Assembly (NCBI RefSeq): GCF_000372845.1
Contig: NZ_KB889963.1
Location: forward strand, 2,383,923-2,447,922
Reading direction: 5' to 3'
DNA from: Methylocystis rosea SV97
Lineage (GTDB): Bacteria; Pseudomonadota; Alphaproteobacteria; Rhizobiales; Beijerinckiaceae
DNA length: 64,000 bases
The translations under genes were made by a program, and so were the position numbers. The stretch's first letter is position 1, and every line of letters begins with the position of its first letter. Shown piece by piece: positions 47,525 through 56,167 of this stretch. The notes under the pieces are model-generated. The model saw nothing but the letters and a program-made list of their open reading frames with translations, was not told the DNA's origin and did not search any database.

Positions 47525-48733
47525 ATGTCGCTAGGAAAAGAAATTGGCCTCGCCACGAGACAATTTGGCGGACGCAGCGGCGTTGCATGGATGCGTCCGA
47601 GTCTGACGCTTCTCATCGCTTGGCGAAACCTCGTCCACGATCGTGTCCGTTTCGCTGTGACGATCGTCGGAATCGCCTTCTCGACAATCCTCGTCGGCAT
47701 TCAGTTGGGCATGCTCCTTAATTTTCTTCACACGACGTCGACCGTCGTGGACCATGCCGGCGCGGATCTTTGGGTCGCCGCGCATGGCGTTCCCAGCGTC
47801 GATCTTGCAACGCCGATCGACGGCAGACGCAGATTCCAGTCGCTGGCGGTGGAAGGCGTCGCCGTCGCCGAGCCTTATCTTCTGCATTTCGGCTTTTGGA
47901 AGCGCGCCGACGGGATACGGCAGATTGTCATCCTCATTGGCGTCGAACCGGGCGCCGAGATGGGCTTGCCGCTGACTTTGCCCGCCGGGCAAAGCTTCCG
48001 AGAGGCGCTATCCAGCCCCGATGGGATTATCATCGATCGACTCTACGCCGAAAAGCTTGGTGTCACCGGACTCAATCAACTTGTTGAAATTAATGATCGC
48101 CGGGCGCGGGTCGTCGGCTTTACGGACGGGATAAGAACATTCACGCAATCGCCCTATGTCTTTACCTCGCTACGTAACGCGCGATCGCTGCTGGGTCGAA
48201 CAGACAATCTCATCACTTACGTGTTGATCCGGCTCGCCCCCGGTCAGGATCCGGCTACGGTGATCGAGAGACTGTCCGCCCGAATGCCAGACGTCGACGT
48301 AATGACCTCGCGGGAATTTGCGGCCAATAGCCAGAAATACTGGCTTCTGACCACGGGTGCGGGCATTTCGATCATCTGCTCTTCGCTGCTTGCGCTTTTT
48401 GTTGGCGTCGTGATCGTCGCACAAACGCTCTACGCTAGCACCATGGATCGTCTTCCCGAATACGCAGTCATTCGTGCTATGGGCGGGCCGCGATGGTATC
48501 TCTACAAGATCGTCATTGAACAGGCGGTGATCGGTGGTCTGATCGGAAGCGTCGTCGGGATCGGCGCCGTGGCGGTGCTTGTGTATCTCGGCCGGAACAT
48601 GAGTTCGCCGCCGCTTTTCCCAGCTTGGCTTGCTGTTGGCATCGGCGCCGTCACCGTGCTGATGTGCGTCGGCGCCTCGCTGGTGTCGATCAGCAAGATC
48701 ACATCAATTGATCCAGTGAAGGTGTTCAGATGA
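47525..48733 (+). CDS. ABC exporter permease (DevC-like, FtsX/MacB-type)
   Basis: A 402-residue inner-membrane permease. Four transmembrane helices: one at about 40-65, and three clustered at about 285-310, 335-360 and 370-392. The large periplasmic domain between helix 1 and 2 contains DLWVAAHGVPS and LGVTGLNQLVEI. The EYAVIRAMGGPR coupling segment and the C-terminal DPVKVFR are characteristic of DevC/FtsX-like permeases. Its stop overlaps the ATPase start by four bases. In Anabaena, DevBCA exports heterocyst glycolipids; a similar lipid cargo is proposed here. Confidence 0.9.
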   Translation: MSLGKEIGLATRQFGGRSGVAWMRPSLTLLIAWRNLVHDRVRFAVTIVGIAFSTILVGIQLGMLLNFLHTTSTVVDHAGADLWVAAHGVPSVDLATPIDGRRRFQSLAVEGVAVAEPYLLHFGFWKRADGIRQIVILIGVEPGAEMGLPLTLPAGQSFREALSSPDGIIIDRLYAEKLGVTGLNQLVEINDRRARVVGFTDGIRTFTQSPYVFTSLRNARSLLGRTDNLITYVLIRLAPGQDPATVIERLSARMPDVDVMTSREFAANSQKYWLLTTGAGISIICSSLLALFVGVVIVAQTLYASTMDRLPEYAVIRAMGGPRWYLYKIVIEQAVIGGLIGSVVGIGAVAVLVYLGRNMSSPPLFPAWLAVGIGAVTVLMCVGASLVSISKITSIDPVKVFR

Positions 48734-49458
48734 AACGCGCCGTCATCAGCGCCTCTGGCGTCAGTCATTCCTTCGACACCGGACCGACGCCGGTCACCGT
48801 GCTTCGGGACATCGACGTTGAGGTTTACGCCGGCGAGTTGCTGATGCTTGTGGGACCGTCGGGCAGCGGTAAGACGACGCTGCTCCATATTCTGGGTCGG
48901 CTGCTCAGCCCTTCGAGCGGAGTGGTGATGCTTTATGGAAAAAACACGCAGGCGCTCGGCGAAGAGGAGCTCGCAGCGCTGCGGCTGAAATATTTTGGCT
49001 TCATTTTTCAAGCCTACAATCTGTTCCCCGTGCTGACCGCCACGGAAAACGTGATGGTGATGCTCGATCTTCTCGGAGTGTCCCGGCAGATTGCTCGGGA
49101 GCGCGCGCGCGAACTCCTGAAATCGGTGGGCTTAGGTCAGCGGCTCGATTCCTTTCCCTCTCAATTGAGTAGCGGCCAGAGACAGCGCGTCGCGATCGCG
49201 CGCGCTCTGGCCGGCGATCCCAAGATCCTGATGGCCGACGAACCGACTGCCGCGCTGGACGCAGAAAGCGGACTTCGCGCCATTGAGCTTTTGCAGATGC
49301 TTGCGCATCAGCAGGAGCGAGCGGTGGTCATCGTCACCCATGATCCGCGCATTCTTCAATTCGGGGATCGGGTGATACATCTCGAAGATGGACAAATCGC
49401 CGAGCGTTTGGCGACGCCGCGTGGTCCATCTCCCCTACACGCAATGGGAGCCTTGTGA
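48730..49458 (+). CDS. ABC exporter ATPase (DevA-like)
   Basis: A 242-residue ATP-binding subunit. Walker A GPSGSGKTT (about 42-50), Q-loop FQAYNLFP, signature LSSGQRQR (about 145), Walker B ILMADEPTAALD (about 167) and H-loop VTHDPRIL. Sequence type is the LolD/MacB/DevA group, which powers extrusion rather than import. It is coupled to the permease by an ATGA overlap and to the fusion protein by TGATG. Confidence 0.94.
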   Translation: MKRAVISASGVSHSFDTGPTPVTVLRDIDVEVYAGELLMLVGPSGSGKTTLLHILGRLLSPSSGVVMLYGKNTQALGEEELAALRLKYFGFIFQAYNLFPVLTATENVMVMLDLLGVSRQIARERARELLKSVGLGQRLDSFPSQLSSGQRQRVAIARALAGDPKILMADEPTAALDAESGLRAIELLQMLAHQQERAVVIVTHDPRILQFGDRVIHLEDGQIAERLATPRGPSPLHAMGAL

Positions 49459-50576
49459 TGAAAATGTCGTCACGCGTCGTCGCAATTCTGACTTTCCTCG
49501 GCCTGGCTGCGCTGGGCCTCTTTCTCTTTCAGTCGATCGAGAGCACGCAGTCAACCGCTCGCGCCACAACGTCGCTCGCCAGTCTTGCGCAGCATGTCGC
49601 CGCCGCGCCGGGAATGGTGGAGCCTGAAGGCGAGGAGCGAGAAATCTCCGCGCAAGCGACAGGCGTCATCCGCGAGATGCGGGTCGAGGAGAACGATGAG
49701 GTGGCGGCCGGTCAGATCATCGCGGCGCTCGATAATACCGAGCAGGTCGCTCGACTGGAGTCCGCGCGCGCCGCGCTTGCGCTGCGGCAGGCCGAACTTG
49801 AGCGCCTCACCAATGGCGCGCGCGCCGAGGAGCGCCGAGAGGCGAAGGATGCTCTGATGGAGGCAGACGCAGCGCTCGATTTGGCGCGACGCGAACATGA
49901 GCGACGGCTGCCGCTCACTAAGAGCGGCGTTTCGCCCCAAGCGGCGCTTGATCAGGCCACGTCCCACTGGAACGTCAACAAGGCGCGGCGCGCGGCGATC
50001 GCGGAAAGGCTCGCGATGCTCGAGGCTCCGCCGCGCGCGGAAGATCTCGCGGCGGCGCGCGCGCGGGTGCGGCTCGCGGAGGCGGATGTGGCTCTGTCGG
50101 AAGCGCTTTTGGAAAAGACGCTGGTGCGGTCGCCGATCGCGGGTACGATCCTGCGTCGCTCTCGCGTCGCCGGCGAAGCCGTGACGCACGTGCCGCCGAC
50201 GCCGATCGCCATCGTCGGCAATGTTCGCGGTCTGCGCGTGCGCGCGGACGTCGATGAGACCGACGTCGGAAAAATCGTCGCCGGGCAGCGCGTCGAGGTC
50301 ACTGCGGACGCGTTCCCAAATCAGAAATTCGGCGGACGAGTTTTCCGCGTGTCGTCCAGAATGGGCTCCAAGATGGTTCAGACCGGTCGGCCGACCGATC
50401 GCGTCGACGCCAAGGCGCTGCAGGTGCTTATAGATCTCGACCCCGGCGTGAAATTGCCCGTCGGGCTGCGCGTTGACGCTTATTTTTTGGTCCACCCGCT
50501 CTCGGCGCAGACAGGTTGGCTCCAACCAATGAAGGCGCAAAAATCCGCGGGGCGATTCGCCATAGCGCGCGACTGA
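49458..50576 (+). CDS. Membrane fusion protein (HlyD family, DevB-like)
   Basis: A 372-residue periplasmic adaptor. An N-terminal transmembrane anchor (VVAILTFLGLAALGLFLF), a lipoyl half with MVEPEGEEREISAQATG, an alpha-helical hairpin at about 95-215 (coiled coil with many Ala/Glu/Arg), then the second lipoyl half VRSPIAGTILRR and beta-barrel (VRADVDETDVGKIVAGQRVEV, given in part). This matches DevB adaptors that link an ABC permease to a TolC-type channel. The ATG at 49458 overlaps the ATPase stop. Confidence 0.92.
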   Translation: MKMSSRVVAILTFLGLAALGLFLFQSIESTQSTARATTSLASLAQHVAAAPGMVEPEGEEREISAQATGVIREMRVEENDEVAAGQIIAALDNTEQVARLESARAALALRQAELERLTNGARAEERREAKDALMEADAALDLARREHERRLPLTKSGVSPQAALDQATSHWNVNKARRAAIAERLAMLEAPPRAEDLAAARARVRLAEADVALSEALLEKTLVRSPIAGTILRRSRVAGEAVTHVPPTPIAIVGNVRGLRVRADVDETDVGKIVAGQRVEVTADAFPNQKFGGRVFRVSSRMGSKMVQTGRPTDRVDAKALQVLIDLDPGVKLPVGLRVDAYFLVHPLSAQTGWLQPMKAQKSAGRFAIARD

Positions 50577-50677
50577 CGGAGCGCGAGGAGTCGCGCGAAT
50601 TGATTGGCTAATTCTAGATAACGCCCAGGCGGGCGCCGGAATTATCCTAACAGGGCTATCAGAAGGAGAGCGCCAAA

Positions 50678-51400
50678 ATGGCTAAGCTCGCTCGCGCAGT
50701 ATATCCTGAACTTTTGGATTCTCTTCCATGCGACGATCCCCGAGCAATGCAGTCGCGCCGCGACCTGCAGCGCGTCAACAGCTGGATGTTGCAGACCAAG
50801 ATTATGGCGACGATGCTTTCCCGCCATTTCGACAGGACGCCGAAAACTATTCTCGATCTCGGCTCCGGCGACGGTGCATTGATGCTCGGCGTCGCAAATC
50901 GCCTGGCGCCGAAGTGGCAAGGCGTGACGGTGCGCCTGCTCGACCAACAGGACATTCTATCGGACGAGACGCGCCAAGCCTTTGAAGCGATCGGATGGCG
51001 GGTGGAGAGCGTCGTCGCAGACGTCTTCGATTACCTTTCGCATGACGCCGCGACGACGGACATCATCTCAGCAAATCTGTTTCTGCATCATTTTGAAAAC
51101 CCCGACCTCGCCCGCTTGCTTGAATTGGCGGCGGCGCGCACGACGCTGTTCGTAGCATGCGAACCCCGTCGCGATCGCTTTTCGCTCATGGCGAGCAGCC
51201 TGGTCTGGGTCATCGGCTGCAACGACATCACGCAATGGGATGCGAAGACGAGCGTGCGCGCCGGCTTCAACAACCGCGATCTATCGAAGCTGTGGCCAGA
51301 TCAGGATGACTGGGTTCTCGACGAGAGCCCCGCAAGGCCATTTACGCACTGCTTCGCGGCGCGGCAGTCGAATTCCGCCCCAGGCGACACGCCTTCGTAA
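50678..51400 (+). CDS. SAM-dependent methyltransferase of the lipid locus
   Basis: A 240-residue class I methyltransferase. Motif I is ILDLGSGDGALML (about 66-78), motif II RLLDQQD, and an LFLHHFENPD block (about 140-149). It starts after an AAGGAG site. It is paired with the following FAD oxidoreductase; methyltransferase plus flavoprotein pairs also accompany type III PKS genes elsewhere, for example SrsB and SrsC with SrsA in Streptomyces. A likely role is methylation of the resorcinol or pyrone ring; this is inferred. Confidence 0.84.
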   Translation: MAKLARAVYPELLDSLPCDDPRAMQSRRDLQRVNSWMLQTKIMATMLSRHFDRTPKTILDLGSGDGALMLGVANRLAPKWQGVTVRLLDQQDILSDETRQAFEAIGWRVESVVADVFDYLSHDAATTDIISANLFLHHFENPDLARLLELAAARTTLFVACEPRRDRFSLMASSLVWVIGCNDITQWDAKTSVRAGFNNRDLSKLWPDQDDWVLDESPARPFTHCFAARQSNSAPGDTPS

Positions 51401-51519
51401 GCCGTCGCTCTCGCGAGCGGCTGGCTTGGGCCCATCGACGCAACAATCGCTTCAACAGACGGTGAGGAGCCCCCAAAGGACAAACCGGTCACTCCGGAAT
51501 TGCTTCGCGAAGAGGTAGA

Positions 51520-52671
51520 ATGAGGAGTCGTATCGTGACGGAAGCAAGCGTGATCATCGGCGGCGGCGTCGCTGGAGCTACGGCGGCCCTTGCTTTATCC
51601 CGCGCGGGTCGGCGCGTCGATCTCTATGAGCGCTCGTCGTCGGCCAGTCATAAGATTTGCGGCGAGTTCATGAGCCGTGAGGTCAGCGCGAATTTGCGAT
51701 CTCTTGGCGTAGACCCGGTGGATCTGGGCGCTCGACCGATCAACCGTGTGCGATTGGTTCGGGGAAATCGCAGCGTGGACCAACCGCTGCCTTTTCCGGC
51801 TCTGGCGCTATCGAGAAAAATCCTCGACGAGGCTCTCCTCGAACATGCGACGTCCTGCGGCGTGAACGTCATTCGCGGCAAGGCGGCGCGACGCATCGAG
51901 CAATCGGATGACGGCGGCTTCGAAGTGTCCTTCGGCTCCGGAGATAGCGCGCCGGCTCGCGCGATTTTTCTTGCGAGTGGCAAGCACGATTTGCGTGGCG
52001 TCAAGCGCGCTGCGCCTGGGCGCCAAAGCGATTATCTTGCTTTGAAAATGTATTACCGTTTCAACAAGAAAAAGACTGAGCATCTGCGGTGGGTGACGGA
52101 GCTCATTCTCCTCAAGGAATGCTATCTCGGGCTAATGCTTGTCGAAGACGATCGCGTCAATTTGTGTTTCGTGATCAGCGAAGACCGCTTCGCCGAAGGA
52201 GGGGGAACCTGGCAAGGTGTTCTGCAGCAATTCAGCAGCGAGTCGGGCTACGTAGCGGCTTACTTGGAGGGCGCCGTGCCTTTGCTGGATCGCCCGCTTG
52301 CGATCAGCCGCATTCCTTATGGTTTTGTACACAATCCGTCCCCTGCGGACCCGCCGGGCCTGTGGCGGCTTGGAGATCAGATTGCGGTGATCCCTTCTTT
52401 CACCGGCGACGGGATGGGCATGGCGAGCTGCAGCGCAGTTCTGGCGGCCAACATGTTTCTCGAAGGCGCGACCTCGCATGAGTTTCATGACCGCTTCAGT
52501 AAGATCGTTAGAAAGCAAATGCGCGTTTCAAAGCCGTTGAACAGCATGTTCTTCAGACATTCGGTTGGCCAGGACGCCCTTATATGGCTCGCCTCGCAGT
52601 TTCCTAGCGGCGTCCGCGCGATCGCGCGCGCGACGCGCGTTCCCGAACAGGCGATGCCGCGTATCGACTAA
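51520..52671 (+). CDS. FAD-dependent oxidoreductase (geranylgeranyl-reductase/hydroxylase-like)
   Basis: A 383-residue flavoprotein. The dinucleotide-binding motif VIIGGGVAGATAAL (about 10-23), the E at the end of strand 2 (VDLYERS), a KICGEFMS block typical of the geranylgeranyl-reductase-like group, and the FAD-closing motif IPSFTGDGMGMASCSA near residue 290. It lies last in the co-directional lipid locus, after the methyltransferase. Candidate roles are ring hydroxylation to a quinone lipid, or reduction of a double bond; the sequence does not decide. Confidence 0.85.
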   Translation: MRSRIVTEASVIIGGGVAGATAALALSRAGRRVDLYERSSSASHKICGEFMSREVSANLRSLGVDPVDLGARPINRVRLVRGNRSVDQPLPFPALALSRKILDEALLEHATSCGVNVIRGKAARRIEQSDDGGFEVSFGSGDSAPARAIFLASGKHDLRGVKRAAPGRQSDYLALKMYYRFNKKKTEHLRWVTELILLKECYLGLMLVEDDRVNLCFVISEDRFAEGGGTWQGVLQQFSSESGYVAAYLEGAVPLLDRPLAISRIPYGFVHNPSPADPPGLWRLGDQIAVIPSFTGDGMGMASCSAVLAANMFLEGATSHEFHDRFSKIVRKQMRVSKPLNSMFFRHSVGQDALIWLASQFPSGVRAIARATRVPEQAMPRID

Positions 52672-53027
52672 GTCCATATTCCCACCGAGCCACGTTTATG
52701 GCTGCTAAAAAGACACAAGCCTCTTCTCCAAATCAACCGACCAGACTCGCCGCGCATCATGCGGTTGAAGGTCGGCCATTAACGGCGTTTACAGATCAAG
52801 TATCAACTTGTACAAATAAACGCATGAGCCAAGAAGCGCCCGATGCGATGGTCTCGGGCTAGGCGCGTCATTTCAACAACGGAACTCTCGAACGCTACTG
52901 CGGTCTGCCCCAGCGAGATGAATGTGAGATGGCCCAACGATAACGTTTTCGGCGCGGCGCTTGACTGACCCGACTTTTTCCCTGGTCTCCCTTGAATCGA
53001 CAGCTTGTTTCAGCAAGGAGATCGATA
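52672..53027. other. Intergenic region after the lipid locus
   Basis: 356 bases without a supported gene. A 54-codon frame at 52699-52863 has no ribosome binding site and no recognisable product. Confidence 0.45.
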
Positions 53028-53681
53028 ATGATACTCTTGAGCCGGATTTTCGATCAGGAAACCCAGATGAACTCGAGCCGCTCGATACGACAGACGCGGT
53101 TCATGGTTCTTCTGCTGTCTGTTGTGATCTTCTCAGGCGTGCAGGACGCCCAGGCTCAGTCCCTCAAACGCGATCTGCGGGGCTTTTCGCTCGGCATGTC
53201 CAAGGATGAAGCGGCGAGACTCGCGCGGTCGCAATGCAACAACTTCGGAAAGGTCTCGTTTCATGGCGGCATGCGCGCCGAGGAGTTCTTCGCATCGTCA
53301 TCTGAATATGGGAAACAGTTCTCCTGCAGATTTGAGGACGGCTCCATCGTCAACTATGCGCTCACCCCGCGGACCGGCAAGGTCTACAGGCTGAACGGCG
53401 TGTTCCTGTCACCGATGACCTGTCCGGAGCTTCTCGATTTCATCATCGAAGAATTCAAAGTGAGCGAAAAATATTCCAAATACCATCCAAAGCCCAAAGC
53501 CGAGCGCGACTGCCAGGGATGGGCGTGGCAATCCGGGCCGAGCTACGATTTGAAAGTCTGGCTCAACGAGCCCGACGCCACGCGATTCAACGTGAGCTTG
53601 ATGGACAGCGAAGTTGTCCGGCAGAATGAGGCCTCGGCCGAGGATCCCGAAAAACAGTCGGGCGTCAAACCTCGCTTGTAG
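53028..53681 (+). CDS. Exported protein of unknown function
   Basis: A 217-residue protein. The ATG at 53028 follows AAGGAGATCG at good spacing; the signal peptide core is FMVLLLSVVIFSGVQDAQA, so MNSSRSIRQ at 53067 is an alternative start. The mature part starts LRGFSLGMSKDEAARLA, a layout seen in exported proteins that recognise small ligands, and has three or four cysteines probably forming disulfides. No family assigned. It is convergent with the TolC-like gene. Confidence 0.62.
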   Translation: MILLSRIFDQETQMNSSRSIRQTRFMVLLLSVVIFSGVQDAQAQSLKRDLRGFSLGMSKDEAARLARSQCNNFGKVSFHGGMRAEEFFASSSEYGKQFSCRFEDGSIVNYALTPRTGKVYRLNGVFLSPMTCPELLDFIIEEFKVSEKYSKYHPKPKAERDCQGWAWQSGPSYDLKVWLNEPDATRFNVSLMDSEVVRQNEASAEDPEKQSGVKPRL

Positions 53682-53720
53682 GTTCAGGCGTTGCTCGTCG
53701 CGGCGCCGCGCCGCGCATGT

Positions 53721-55130
53721 TCATCGATCAGGCGTATCGGTTCCGTACCATTTGTATTTGACCTGCTCGAAATGAACGACAGGGTCGTAGCGCACGACAT
53801 TGAGATTGAGCGTCTCGGCCGTCAGTCTGCCGATCGCGGCTAAAATCGCGTATGAGGCAACGACACGGTCCCTTTGGGAAATGACCAGATTGGCGCGCGC
53901 ATTGAGCAAAGTCTGCTGAGCGTTCAACACGTCGAGCGTCGTGCGCTGCCCCACCTGCGCCTCGTCCCGAACGCCTTTGAGAGCGAGTTCGGCCGCCTTC
54001 ACCGTCGCCTGATCCGATCTGATCTGCGATCTGGCCGTGTCCAGCAGACCATAGCTCGAGACAACGTTAGCACGAACGCGGTCGCGCTGTGCGTCGGCGT
54101 TGAGGCGCGCCTTGCCGAGCACCTCTTTCGCCTTACGGATCGAGGAATACTCCCCTCCTCCCTGGTAGAGGGGGACATTGAGCGCGCCGTTGACGCCCGC
54201 CGAAAATTGCCGCGAGCCGGGCAGTCCAAGGAAAGAGTCATACTGCTGGGATACTTGCGCATTGACCGACAGCGTGGGCAAAAGCGCGCCCTCGGCGACT
54301 TTCACCGCCGACTCCGCGGTGTCCACCCGATGTAAGGCCGCGACGATGGCGGGATGTTCGACAAGCGCGACGTCAATCGCATCCCTCACTGATTTGGGCA
54401 ACATCCGCTCAACCGATGGGGCCGGCTCGAGACGTTTCGGCTCCACACCGATTATCTGCCGGTAAACGGCGGCGCTGCTTTTCAGTTGCGCCTCGGCGGC
54501 AAAATATTCTGAGCGCGCATGGGAGACGGAGGCTTCGCTTTGCGACACGTCGGTATTCGTCACGTCACCGGATTGATAGCGCTTCTGCGTATCGTGCAAC
54601 TGTAGATCGAGCACGGCGATGTTGCTCTTGCGCAGCGATAGGATCGCCGCGTCGCGCATCACGTCCATGAAAGCGGTCGCGCCGCTGCGCAATATCTCCT
54701 GCTCAGAAAGCCGCATCAGGGCGCGCGACTCGAATACGCTCGACTCGGCGCGGCGCACCGAATTCTCCGTGCGACCGCCATCAAAGACATTTTGCGAGAC
54801 GTTCAGCGTGGCCCCACGCGGATATCCCGTATATTCATCAGTAAGCGGGATGCGCTGATTGATCACCGGCAGTCGCACTGGAATCCTGAGGTTCGAGCGC
54901 TGCGCGCCGACGCTTGCCTGAATATTGGCGTTGGGACGCAGTCCGGACCAGGCGCTCGAGACGTCTTCGTCACGCGCACGCACGTCGGCGCGTTGCTCGT
55001 TTAGGTCCGGGTTACCCGCATAAGCCCGAGCGAGCGCAGAGGAAATTGTTTCGGCTGAGACATCGCTTGCGCTTGCCAACGCGAGGCCTGCCCCTGCCGC
55101 TACGACTGTAAGCGCGCCGAACGATTTCAT
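53721..55130 (-). CDS. TolC family outer-membrane efflux protein
   Basis: A 469-residue outer-membrane channel. The signal peptide (MKSFGALTVVAAGAGLALASASDVSAETI, given in parts: it ends DVSAE) leads into the TolC repeat: SSALARAYAGNPDLNEQRADV at the start of repeat 1 and DAIDVALVEHPAIVAALH at repeat 2, each followed by long coiled-coil helices and beta strands (GATLNVSQNVFDGG; ALNVPLYQGGGEYS). It is the type I secretion/TolC class. The nearby DevCAB-like pump lacks its own channel, so this may be the partner, as HgdD is in Anabaena; it is transcribed from the opposite strand. Confidence 0.93.
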   Translation of the reverse strand: MKSFGALTVVAAGAGLALASASDVSAETISSALARAYAGNPDLNEQRADVRARDEDVSSAWSGLRPNANIQASVGAQRSNLRIPVRLPVINQRIPLTDEYTGYPRGATLNVSQNVFDGGRTENSVRRAESSVFESRALMRLSEQEILRSGATAFMDVMRDAAILSLRKSNIAVLDLQLHDTQKRYQSGDVTNTDVSQSEASVSHARSEYFAAEAQLKSSAAVYRQIIGVEPKRLEPAPSVERMLPKSVRDAIDVALVEHPAIVAALHRVDTAESAVKVAEGALLPTLSVNAQVSQQYDSFLGLPGSRQFSAGVNGALNVPLYQGGGEYSSIRKAKEVLGKARLNADAQRDRVRANVVSSYGLLDTARSQIRSDQATVKAAELALKGVRDEAQVGQRTTLDVLNAQQTLLNARANLVISQRDRVVASYAILAAIGRLTAETLNLNVVRYDPVVHFEQVKYKWYGTDTPDR

Positions 55131-55891
55131 GGAATCCCACTCTCTCGCTCCAGCGCGAAGCGTACCGCTCAACGCCGGAATGAGCCTTCCAGGCTCTTAC
55201 GCCGCTTTGAAAATTGGGAGCGAATGCGTGGGCGCAGCAGATCTGATCCCGTTCACTCGTCACAATCATGATATCTTTGCGTATAGCGGTAATTGTAACA
55301 GCAGCAACGCATCACAGGAAGATGAGTAACGTTGATCAGTCGACATTTATTGTTGACGTGGCAAAAATGACACAGCGCTTGCTCCGGACTTGAGCTCCTT
55401 TTCATAAAAAACTGATTTGGTTAATTTCAAAAGGGGTTTAATGACAAAATTTATTGGAGAGAATTATTTGGGCGGCGATGCCTATTCTTTGAGCAGCGAC
55501 CCCAATCCGACGCAAAGCCTCCGCAAGCAGATCGGCGCCGAGCATCTTGCCGGTTCGCGGTTCACGGCTAGACGCCCGATTATTGAACGGGGATGGCGTC
55601 GGGGGCGTTGCGGCGGGGCTTGCCGGGCGCGGCAGCGCGCTCGACCGAGCCGGCCGAGAGGCAATCGATCTAGTCAGATAGCTAGGCTCTTGGCGGTCGC
55701 GTGTCAGTGTCCGGGGAGGCGATACGCGTCGCTCGCGCAGTTTGCTTGAGCGGCCGATGGACGAAAAAATGTCGGACGGAAAGGCACGAATGGAGGATCA
55801 CCGCTCGAGAGAAATATGTTTGCTTTCCCAGATTGCGGGCCGCGCTAGTTACCGACTCATTCTAACTTCTCTCAATTTAAAGGAGTTTGTT
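55131..55891. other. Long intergenic region with a possible broken small gene
   Basis: 760 bases. The first 300 are A/T-rich and hold the TolC-like promoter. An ATG at 55441 after AAAGGGG opens a frame (MTKFIGENYLGGDAYSLSS) that becomes Arg-rich after about 45 codons. In another frame, 55568-55681 reads LLNGDGVGGVAAGLAG and ends REAIDLVR. Together they look like one small gene split by a frameshift, but neither part is recognised. Confidence 0.35.
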
Positions 55892-56110
55892 ATGCGTAAT
55901 CTTCTCATCCTCGCGATCGCCGCGTGCATTGGCGGCGGCGTTATCACTTCCGCGGCGAGCGCACGCCCCGTGACGACGGACGAGTGCCTCGCGCGCGGGC
56001 TTTGCGCTTACGTCAGCCCGAAAGGTCGCGTGACATGCGGAAAATGCCCAGGCCAGGTAAAGTCAGTCGGGTTCGCCACGCGCAGCCAGGCTGCGAAGCA
56101 CCGCAAGTAA
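55892..56110 (+). CDS. Small exported Cys-rich protein
   Basis: A 72-residue protein. AAAGGAG lies nine bases before the ATG. The signal peptide MRNLLILAIAACIGGGVITS ends near ASA; the mature 50 residues contain four cysteines in two pairs (DECLARGLC; VTCGKCPGQ) and a basic tail. The frame is open 50 codons upstream without ribosome binding site or protein-like sequence. Function unknown; probably periplasmic. Confidence 0.7.
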   Translation: MRNLLILAIAACIGGGVITSAASARPVTTDECLARGLCAYVSPKGRVTCGKCPGQVKSVGFATRSQAAKHRK

Positions 56111-56167
56111 GTTGATCCTTTCGCTGGTCCCGTGCGTCGCTCGGGGATCGACCAATAAGTTGGACCC

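Noticed and set aside
52699-52863. 54-codon frame after the FAD oxidoreductase
   Set aside because: No ribosome binding site, no recognised sequence.
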